Shown: positions 58,101 through 64,000 of the stretch, piece after piece
Layout of the letters: each line of letters begins with the position of its first letter
How positions within the stretch are numbered: the first letter of the stretch is position 1
Source of the DNA: JAXLYX01 sp046351215
Lineage (GTDB): Bacteria; Myxococcota_A; Polyangia; Polyangiales; Houyiibacteriaceae
NCBI GenBank assembly: GCA_046351215.1
Contig: JAXLYX010000006.1
Location: forward strand, 310,001 to 374,000
DNA length: 64,000 bases
Direction of reading: 5' to 3'
The notes under the pieces: generated by a model
Seen by the model: the letters and a program-made list of their open reading frames with translations, nothing else
Told to the model about the DNA's origin: nothing
The model's database searches: none
Position numbers and translations under genes: made by a program

Positions 58101-58558
58101 GCCCTCCACGCGGGAAGGAACGTGGGACGCGAGAGCGCGTATTCGTCGAAGAGGGTCGCCAGTTGGGCGGCGAGCCCGAGGCGCTTCTTGCCGGAGGCGT
58201 CGCCCGCGACGTAGCGGCGGACGGGGGCGAGCACCTCGCCCCCTTCCTCGAGCGCGTGTGGGTCGCCGAGGACGGAGAGGAGCGCGGCTTCGAGGGGCAC
58301 GCGCTCGAGGAGACGGACGCGATCGCCGAGGCCCTCGATCGTGCCGCGGATCAGGCGTTCGAGACGGCTCGTGCGCAGGTTCGCGACGATCCCGAGCTCG
58401 CGCGCGAGCCGCTGCAGGGCCCATCGCTCGAGGTTCGGGTGCGCGAACACCACGCGCGGTGCGTCGAAGGGGCCGTGCTCGCGCCGATGCGCCGCGAGGT
58501 CGTCGCCGAGGCGACCGACGAGCGCCTCCATGCGGTTGCCGTAGACGAGTTGGATCAT
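55157..58558 (-). CDS. recC: Exodeoxyribonuclease V subunit gamma (RecC)
   Basis: 1133 residues, close to the length of the E. coli protein. Motifs seen are NRMEALVGRLGDDL at the N-terminus, VVFAHPNLERWALQRLARELG, the inactivated helicase-like regions, and ARYATTYVGREPVSGE-type text (RLVATYVGREPVSGE). Late segments SSVLLDLRD and VPGFAEWDLP match RecC. RecC holds the DNA-splitting pin and the Chi-reading tunnel. It is the first gene of the three, and all are joined by overlaps, so the complex is made from one transcript. Confidence 0.92.
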   Translation of the reverse strand: MIQLVYGNRMEALVGRLGDDLAAHRREHGPFDAPRVVFAHPNLERWALQRLARELGIVANLRTSRLERLIRGTIEGLGDRVRLLERVPLEAALLSVLGDPHALEEGGEVLAPVRRYVAGDASGKKRLGLAAQLATLFDEYALSRPTFLPAWRAGRPVLDDRGDEPWQRHLAREALARLDATGVPHRTLEELVLEPIFDEAELPTAVYVFGLGPHAGAYRTALARMAERTTVRVYALNPCREHWDDVLTDRERERALARLGGGAGEPGDDPYHLLEDDSLLLRRFGRPGRETVRLLNELVDCDFESAFDEPTDDSVLSSLKGSVLSRARERLAEGRGADSSLQIVRCSSRRREAEVVASDVWDVIARHEGEVRFSDVAVLVPPGEEAEYEDALRIAFRETQRIPLRVPDGRSVPAALVLEGASALLSLPGTAMTRADVLHVLRQPAILARFPTLDADRATRLVADAGIAIGASHDALAGTYVDRPLFTFAHGLDRIAASLFMDEGEVELHGERFPVLPIEAEGADVVLVLSSLIADARRLAATRATLDAWVPLLVRYLSSYLGAPDEDAARTLDSVLGAVRSLADLAPEALASPSLGAEAALDRARRAVESIETASRALDRGVVFGTLASLRGIPFHTIYVLGLGEGAFPSTTKPSPLDLRALHRLPGDVTETEKDRYLFLEALLSADRRLVATYVGREPVSGEPLEPSSVLLDLRDSLPATWWAGAHVVAPHTRHDAANFDRSTPLSSHAPRALREREAADVGAALRSALSADLPFALGRLPVDEAVRERLAALVPTAPLPPPPPTDRELRATLPHLVAFLRCGVQGSARLRLGLREEREDEDDSLEGEPLTLERLEARRLVEDALVDHLSSGVDPLEAWARRYDRLVVRARAPYGPLAKRSAVEARDELEGLSAQLAAHGITKVEVHRFGTAKGEGLVTHRHPPLRLHLEVDGTKRLVSVHGTTALLAEPGYLVLGEGGASAEASARKLGRRLLLPFVSHVVRLAAGLARGPCVVLPLRPLAKGASPAPVLVPSPSTREDAIALLEAWLADLLGPLQTTFLPIEAIVEGKLEPTTLEEFRDELLEKGGSCSSAHGPVPGFAEWDLPADPRALAERRIAPLLPLFLRETEARA

Positions 58559-58648
58559 CGCGCGGACGGCATCATGCCACGGAGATGCGAACCCGGGCTT
58601 CGCGTCCGCGCGAGCCCGGGTCGATTCCGCGCGGCTCCGCCGAACGGC

Positions 58649-61600
58649 TCAGCCGACGAACGCGCGCGCGTTGCGGAAGAGGCGCAGGAACGGTGCGTCG
58701 TCTCCCCATTCGCGCGGAGCCCAGCTGTGCTGCACCGTGCGGAACACGCGCTCGGGATGGGGCATGAGGATGGTCGCCCGACCGTCCGTCGACGTCACCG
58801 AGGTGATGCCCGCGGGCGAGCCGTTGGGGTTCGTCGGGTAGGTCGTGGCGACCCGTCCGTGCCCGTCGACGTAGCGCATGCCGACGAGCCCGGCGGCCTC
58901 GAGGCGACGCTGATGCGTCTCGTCGCGGAACTCGGCGCGCCCCTCGCCATGGGCGACGGCGATGGGGAGGCGCGAGCCTGCCATCCCGCGGAAGAGCACG
59001 GACGGCGAGTCCGTGAGCTCGACGAGCGCGAGCCGCGCCTCGAATTGCTCCGAGCGGTTGCGCACGAAGCGCGGCCAGAGGTCGGCGCCGGGGATGAGCT
59101 CCCTCAGGTTCGAGACCATCTGGCAGCCGTTGCAGACGCCCAGCGTGAACGTGTCGGGGCGGTGGAAGAAGGCCTGGAACTGATCCCGGGCGCGCGCGTG
59201 GAAGAGGATGCTCTTCGCCCAGCCCTCGCCGGCGCCGAGGACGTCACCGTAGGAGAAGCCGCCGCAGGCCACGAGGCCGCGGAATCCGTCGAGGGTGACC
59301 CGGCCCGAGAGCACGTCGCTCATGTGGACGTCGACGCACTCGAAGCCGGCGCGATCGAAGGCGGCCGCCATCTCGACCTGGCCGTTCACGCCCTGCTCGC
59401 GGAGGATCGCGAGGCGGGGCCGGGCGCCGCGACCGACGAACGGGGCCGCGACGTCCTCCGAGGGATCGAAGCGCAGCACCGGGACGAGGCCGGGCGCATG
59501 GGGATCGACGCGCAGCGCGTGCTCCTCGTCCGCCGAGTCCGCGTCGTCGCGAAGGCGCTGCATGCGGTGCGTCGTCTCGGACCAGGCGGCGCGGAGCGCG
59601 ACGCGAGCACGCGAGAAGAGCTCCTCGCCGTCGCGTGCGATGCGGACCGTGTCGTCCGAGGTCGGCGTCCCGACGTCGACGACGGCGAGCCCCGCGTGCG
59701 TGAACCGGGCGACGACCTTCGCCACGTCCGCCTCGCGCACCTGGACCACCGCGCCGAGCTCCTCCGCGAAGAGGAAGGGCAGGGCGGCGCGGCCCGAGGG
59801 GATCTCGATGGAGAGGCCCGAGGCGGCGGCGACCGCCATCTCGACGAGGGTCACGACGAGGCCGCCGTCCGAACGATCGTGGTAGGCGAGGAGCGCTCCT
59901 TCGCCGGAGAGCTCCTGGACGGCCTCGAAGAAGGCGACGAGATCCTCGGGGCGGTCGAGATCCGCGGGCGCGTCGCCGATCGCGTTGTGCACCTGAGCGA
60001 GCGCGGAGGCGCCGAGGCGGTCCTTCCCCTTGCCGAGGTCGACGAGGAGCAGCCGCGTCGGTCCCGCGTCCTTGCGGAGCTCGGGCGTGAGCACGCGGCG
60101 GGCGTCCGTCACGGGCGCGAACGCGGAGACGATGAGCGAGAGCGGCGCGGTCACGCTTTTCTTCTTGCCGTCCTCGTCCCAGACCGTGCGCATCGACATC
60201 GAATCCTTGCCGACCGGAATCGCGATGCCGAGCGCGGGGCAGAGCTCCATCCCCACCGTGCGGACCATGTCGTAGAGACCGGGATCCTCGCCCGGATGAC
60301 CCGCGGGGGCCATCCAGTTCGCCGAGAGCTTCACGTCCGAGAGCGCGCGGATGGGCGCGCTCGCGAGGTTCGTGATCGACTCGGCCACCGCGAGGCGGGC
60401 GGAAGCGGCCGGATCGACGAGCGCGACCGGCGTGCGCTCGCCCATCGCCATCGCCTCGCCGTGGAAGACGTCGTACGCGGCGCACGTCACGGCGGCGTCG
60501 GCGACGGGGACCTGATGGGGCCCGACCATCTGGTCGCGGGCGACGAGGCCCGTGACGGTGCGGTCTCCGATCGTGACGAGGAAGGTCTTGTCGGCGACCG
60601 TCGGCAGGCGGAGGACGCGCTCGATCGCCTCTCCGAGCGCGAGGCCCGAGGGATCGAAGGAAGCCTTCGCGAACGGCTTCCTCTGCACGTCGCGCAGCAT
60701 GCGCGGAGGCTTCCCGAGCAGGACCTCGAGGGGCATGTGGATCGGCTCGTTGCCGAAGTGGCGGTCCGCGACGACGAGGTCCTTCGCCTCGGTCGCCTCG
60801 CCGAGCACGGCGTAGGGGCAACGCTCGCGCTCGCAGAACGCGCGGAAGACCGGGAAGCTCTCGGCCGAGACCGCGAGCACGTAGCGCTCCTGGCTCTCGT
60901 TGCACCAGATCTCGAGCGGGCTCATCCCGGACTCCACGCTCGGCACCTCGCGGAGCTCGAAGCGGGCGCCGCGACCGGCGTCGTTCACGAGCTCGGGGAG
61001 GGCGTTCGAGAGGCCGCCCGCACCCACGTCGTGGATCGAGAGGATCGGGTTCGCGTCGCCGAGGCCCCAGCAGCGGTCGATGACCTCCTGGCAGCGGCGC
61101 TGCATCTCGGCGTTGTCGCGCTGCACCGACGCGAAGTCGAGGTTCTCGTGGCTCGAGCCGCTCGCCATCGACGAGGCCGCGCCGCCGCCGAGGCCGATGA
61201 GCATCGCCGGGCCGCCGAGCACGATGATCTTCGAGCCGGCGGGGATGTCGCCCTTGCCGACGTGGGTCGCGCGGATGTTCCCGAGACCGCCCGCGATCAT
61301 GATCGGCTTGTGGTAGCCGCGGACCTCGACGCCGTTCGGGCCGGGGACCTCTTCTTCGTACGTGCGGAAGTACCCGGCGAGGTTCGGGCGGCCGAACTCG
61401 TTGTTGAAGGCGGCGCCGCCGATCGGACCGTCGAGCATGATCTCGAGCGCCGAGGCGATGCGTCCGGGCTTGCCGAAGTCCTTCTCCCAGGGCTGGATCG
61501 CGTCGGGGATGCGGAGGTTCGAGACGCTGAAGCCGGTGAGGCCCGCCTTCGGCTTGCTGCCGCGGCCGGTCGCGCCCTCGTCGCGGATCTCGCCGCCGGA

Positions 61601-62524
61601 GCCCGTCGACGCGCCCGCGTAGGGCGAGATCGCCGTCGGATGGTTGTGCGTCTCCACCTTCATCAGGATGTGGATCGGTTCTTCGTGGCCCGCGTACACG
61701 CCGGTGCCCGGATCCGGGAAGAACCGCCGGCCCACGCCGCCTTCGATGACGGAGGCGTTGTCCTTGTAGGCGGAGAGCACGCCGCCCGGCGAACACGCGG
61801 TCGTGTTGCGGATCATCTGGAAGAGCGAGCGATCCTGCTCCTCGCCGTCGATGATCCACTGGGCGTTGAAGATCTTGTGCCGGCAGTGCTCCGAGTTCGC
61901 CTGGGCGAACATCATGAGCTCGACGTCGTTCGGATTGCGGCCGAGGCGCTCGAAGCTCGCGACGAGGTAGTCGATCTCGTCCTCGGCGAGCGCGAGACCG
62001 AGGTCGCGGTTCGCGGCGACGAGCGCGTCGCGACCGCGGCCGAGCACGTCGACCGAGGTGAGCGGGCGCGGGGTCTCGGCGACGAAGAGGCCGCTCGCCT
62101 CGGCCGGATCGCGCAGGACCGCCTGTGTCATGCGGTCGTGGAGGCTCGGCAGGACACGGGGGAGGTCGGCCTCGCTCGCACCGACGAGGACGTAGCGGAT
62201 GCCTCGCTCGATGCGCCGGATCCGATCGAGACCGCAGATGTGCGCGATGTCCGTCGCCTTCGACGACCAGGGGCTGATGGTGCCGAAGCGCGGCACGACG
62301 ACGATCGCGAGGCCCTCGGGGTTCTCCGGAGCCCGGGTGGGCCCGTAGTGGAGCAGCCGCTCGAGGATCGCCCGCTCGTCCGACGCGAGCTCCTCCGCGG
62401 CATCCACGAAGTGGAGGAATTCCGCGTAGATGCCGGTGATCGACGGCGCCTTCTCCCGGAGGTCTTCGAGCTTCTTCTGGGCGCGGGCCACGGAGAGGGC
62501 GGGGGTGCCTCGGAGCGTCAGCAT
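58649..62524 (-). CDS. purL: Phosphoribosylformylglycinamidine synthase, large single-chain form
   Basis: 1291 residues from the ATG at 62524, the normal size of the long PurL. Segments include MMFAQANSEHCRHKIFNA, MKVETHNHPTAISPYAGASTGSGGEIRDE (two parts), LGGPAMLIGLGGGAASSM, and the C-terminal glutaminase with Cys in GLVACGGFSYGDVLGAGEGWA and the His/Glu of VAHGEGRAEF. It converts FGAR, glutamine and ATP to FGAM in purine synthesis. This form contains its own amidotransferase domain, so PurQ and PurS are not needed. Divergent from the MFS gene. Confidence 0.96.
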   Translation of the reverse strand: MLTLRGTPALSVARAQKKLEDLREKAPSITGIYAEFLHFVDAAEELASDERAILERLLHYGPTRAPENPEGLAIVVVPRFGTISPWSSKATDIAHICGLDRIRRIERGIRYVLVGASEADLPRVLPSLHDRMTQAVLRDPAEASGLFVAETPRPLTSVDVLGRGRDALVAANRDLGLALAEDEIDYLVASFERLGRNPNDVELMMFAQANSEHCRHKIFNAQWIIDGEEQDRSLFQMIRNTTACSPGGVLSAYKDNASVIEGGVGRRFFPDPGTGVYAGHEEPIHILMKVETHNHPTAISPYAGASTGSGGEIRDEGATGRGSKPKAGLTGFSVSNLRIPDAIQPWEKDFGKPGRIASALEIMLDGPIGGAAFNNEFGRPNLAGYFRTYEEEVPGPNGVEVRGYHKPIMIAGGLGNIRATHVGKGDIPAGSKIIVLGGPAMLIGLGGGAASSMASGSSHENLDFASVQRDNAEMQRRCQEVIDRCWGLGDANPILSIHDVGAGGLSNALPELVNDAGRGARFELREVPSVESGMSPLEIWCNESQERYVLAVSAESFPVFRAFCERERCPYAVLGEATEAKDLVVADRHFGNEPIHMPLEVLLGKPPRMLRDVQRKPFAKASFDPSGLALGEAIERVLRLPTVADKTFLVTIGDRTVTGLVARDQMVGPHQVPVADAAVTCAAYDVFHGEAMAMGERTPVALVDPAASARLAVAESITNLASAPIRALSDVKLSANWMAPAGHPGEDPGLYDMVRTVGMELCPALGIAIPVGKDSMSMRTVWDEDGKKKSVTAPLSLIVSAFAPVTDARRVLTPELRKDAGPTRLLLVDLGKGKDRLGASALAQVHNAIGDAPADLDRPEDLVAFFEAVQELSGEGALLAYHDRSDGGLVVTLVEMAVAAASGLSIEIPSGRAALPFLFAEELGAVVQVREADVAKVVARFTHAGLAVVDVGTPTSDDTVRIARDGEELFSRARVALRAAWSETTHRMQRLRDDADSADEEHALRVDPHAPGLVPVLRFDPSEDVAAPFVGRGARPRLAILREQGVNGQVEMAAAFDRAGFECVDVHMSDVLSGRVTLDGFRGLVACGGFSYGDVLGAGEGWAKSILFHARARDQFQAFFHRPDTFTLGVCNGCQMVSNLRELIPGADLWPRFVRNRSEQFEARLALVELTDSPSVLFRGMAGSRLPIAVAHGEGRAEFRDETHQRRLEAAGLVGMRYVDGHGRVATTYPTNPNGSPAGITSVTSTDGRATILMPHPERVFRTVQHSWAPREWGDDAPFLRLFRNARAFVG

Positions 62525-62634
62525 GCCGGAGCTTTGACCCACCTCGGGCCCCCCGGCTAGCCCCCATGCGTGGCGGCCCGGACGCCTCGGGAAAGGAGGC
62601 GTGCGGAGCCCCGGGATCCGAGGCACACAGGGTC

Positions 62635-63864
62635 ATGGCGCATTCCGGAGCCTCCCCCCTCGGAAGCGAATTCCGGCTCTACGCGATCGCCCGGGTCTTC
62701 GTGACCCTGGCGTCGACCATGCAGATGGTCGCGATCGGCTGGCAGGTCTACGAGCTCACGGGGCGGACGCTCGAGCTCGGGCTCGTCGGCCTCGCGACCT
62801 TCGTCCCGGGCGCCGTCGTCACGCTCTTCGCCGGCACAGTGGCCGATCGCGTCGAGCGACGGACCCTGCTGCGCAGCTGCTACGTCGCGATGGCCTGCGT
62901 CTCCGCGACGCTCCTCGCGCTGGCCGTGTCGGGCCCGCTGCGCTCGACGGCCCCGATCTTCCTGGTGCTCCCGCTCGTCGGGGCGACCAAGGCCTTCGCG
63001 GGCCCCGCCGGCCAGGCCCTCCTGCCGAGCCTCGTGCCGGCCGAGTCGTTCCCCCGTGCCGTGGCGCTGATGTCCTCGCTCTTCCAGGGCGGGCTCATCG
63101 CGGGACCGGCCCTCGGCGGCTTCGTCTACGGCACGCTCGGAGGCGCTCCTTCGGTCTACGTCCTCTCGCTCGCCTGCCTCGTCGTCTCGATCGTCGCGAC
63201 CGGACTGCTGCGCACGCGCTCCGTGGCGCCGCCGCGCGAGGTCCGCATGGCGGACGAGGTGCTCGCGGGTCTGCGCTACGTGGGGGCGAACCGGATCCTC
63301 TTCGCCGCGATCACGCTGGACCTCTTCGCGGTCTTGCTCGGGGGGGCGACGGCGATCCTCCCCGCGTTCGCGCACGAGGTCCTCCATGCGGGCGCCGAGA
63401 CCGCGGGCCTCCTGCGCGCCGCTCCGGGCGTGGGCGCCGTGGCCATGGGGTTCTACCTCGGCCGGAGGCCGCTCGGCCGACACGCGGGCCGGACGATGCT
63501 CGTCGCCGTCGCGATCTTCGGCCTCTCGATGCTCGGCTTCGCGCTCTCGCGCGACCGACTCGCGGCGCTGCTCTTCCTCGTCCTCGGCGGCGCGGCCGAC
63601 ATGGTCAGCGTCGTCGTGCGGCATTCGCTCGTGCAGCTGCGTACGCCGGACGAGAAACGAGGCCGTGTCACCGCCGTGCACCAGATCGCGATCGGCGCGT
63701 CGAACGAGCTCGGCGAGCTCGAATCGGGCCTCGCCGCCGAGGCCTTCGGTCTCGTTCCCTCGCTCGTCGTCGGGGGCCTCGGCACGCTTGTGGTGGTCGC
63801 GCTCTACGCACTCCGCTTCCCCGAGCTGCGCCTCGTCGACGCGCCCTCGGGCGACCGCGGCTGA
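62635..63864 (+). CDS. MFS transporter, EntS-like exporter family
   Basis: About 409 residues from the ATG at 62635. Eleven to twelve hydrophobic helices are seen. The signature loop GTVADRVERRTLLRSCYV lies between helices 2 and 3, and AFAGPAGQALLPSLVPAESFPRAVAL, LTRIGASNELGELESG-like QIAIGASNELGELESGLAA are typical of the enterobactin-exporter (DHA3) group. Such proteins expel siderophores, drugs or other small molecules using proton flux; no siderophore genes are in the window. Confidence 0.9.
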   Translation: MAHSGASPLGSEFRLYAIARVFVTLASTMQMVAIGWQVYELTGRTLELGLVGLATFVPGAVVTLFAGTVADRVERRTLLRSCYVAMACVSATLLALAVSGPLRSTAPIFLVLPLVGATKAFAGPAGQALLPSLVPAESFPRAVALMSSLFQGGLIAGPALGGFVYGTLGGAPSVYVLSLACLVVSIVATGLLRTRSVAPPREVRMADEVLAGLRYVGANRILFAAITLDLFAVLLGGATAILPAFAHEVLHAGAETAGLLRAAPGVGAVAMGFYLGRRPLGRHAGRTMLVAVAIFGLSMLGFALSRDRLAALLFLVLGGAADMVSVVVRHSLVQLRTPDEKRGRVTAVHQIAIGASNELGELESGLAAEAFGLVPSLVVGGLGTLVVVALYALRFPELRLVDAPSGDRG

Positions 63865-63879
63865 GGCAGGGCCCGAGCC

Positions 63880-64000
63880 CTACGGCTCGTCGCCCGCGAG
63901 GCCGAGCAGGGCGCGTGCTTCCGAGGGGGGCAGCTCCTCGACGCGGGCGAGCCTCCGGCTCATCTGACGCGTTCGCTTCTCGACGTCCTCCATCTCGCTC
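63880..64000 (-). CDS. 3' end of a minus-strand gene, continues past window
   Basis: A frame ending in TAG at 63880-63882 is open to the right edge and encodes at least 40 residues, ending LLGLAGDEP. The visible part (SEMEDVEKRTRQMSRRL then ARVEELPPSEARALL) is charged and helical, perhaps a coiled-coil end. It is convergent with the MFS gene, 15 bases apart. The family cannot be told from this fragment. Confidence 0.6.
   Translation of the reverse strand, partial: SEMEDVEKRTRQMSRRLARVEELPPSEARALLGLAGDEP

Noticed and set aside
55115..62560. A + strand frame open for about 2480 codons across recC and purL
   Set aside because: It is antisense to two certain genes and has the Arg/Glu/Ala/His-rich content made by strong third-position GC bias; it has no domain of its own.

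Overview
The window is a gene-dense, very GC-rich stretch of bacterial chromosome with strong G/C bias at third codon positions. That bias produces many long mirror frames that are not genes. Several gene types point to a myxobacterium-like organism (Myxococcota, possibly near the Sandaracinus/Polyangia group): a Ser/Thr kinase with an HRDVSP catalytic loop and a TonB/AgmX-like tail, many lipoproteins with CxxCH haem motifs, SCP2, acyl-CoA and SDR lipid genes, a sulfotransferase, and a hybrid histidine kinase. This placement is inferred from family content only, because no rRNA or tRNA gene was found. No IS element, phage gene or CRISPR array was seen. No gap between genes exceeds 300 bases; the longest is 25707-25978.

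Layout. 1-7063: end of a CxxCH protein, a glycerophosphodiesterase, a small cytosolic protein, then a tightly packed minus-strand operon (kinase, lipoprotein, CxCH lipoprotein, monohaem cytochrome lipoprotein, outer-membrane barrel with its own CxxCH). 7270-10370: FHA-LuxR regulator, TVP38-type membrane protein, and a TetR gene with a perfect operator divergent from a DUF4202-SelW/Rdx pair. 10380-15956: lipid and redox genes (SDR, SCP2-like, DUF309, acyl-CoA synthetase, OsmC, FAD oxidoreductase). 16167-25181: infA with an N-terminal extension, Nudix, lysophospholipase-like hydrolase, sirtuin, PaaX-type regulator behind a cytochrome-rhodanese fusion, pdxJ, wrbA/LysR, DedA.

25245-26368 holds the most unusual locus: two adjacent small proteins with a probable Tat signal, consisting of five and four copies of an invariant DSDSGPNAD-centred repeat. 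26581-32868: JmjC-type oxygenase, DoxX, thiolase with its DUF35 partner, sulfotransferase. 33066-43882: TerB-like, metallophosphoesterase and YgiQ operon; SCP2 carrier; outer-membrane barrel; a ferredoxin reductase facing a P450-type [3Fe-4S] ferredoxin; ribA; a beta-CASP metallohydrolase; an LLM oxidoreductase. 43972-49710: small proteins, a hybrid histidine kinase, and a three-gene operon linked by ATGA overlaps that encodes a PI-PLC-like lipoprotein. 49850-58558: compact recC-recB-recD operon. 58649-64000: full-length purL, an MFS exporter, and the end of a further gene.

Functional themes are envelope electron transfer (haem lipoproteins and barrels), fatty-acid and sterol-like lipid handling, and housekeeping (purL, pdxJ, ribA, infA, recBCD). 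Stop/start overlaps of the ATGA or TTGA type are frequent and define most of the operons proposed here.
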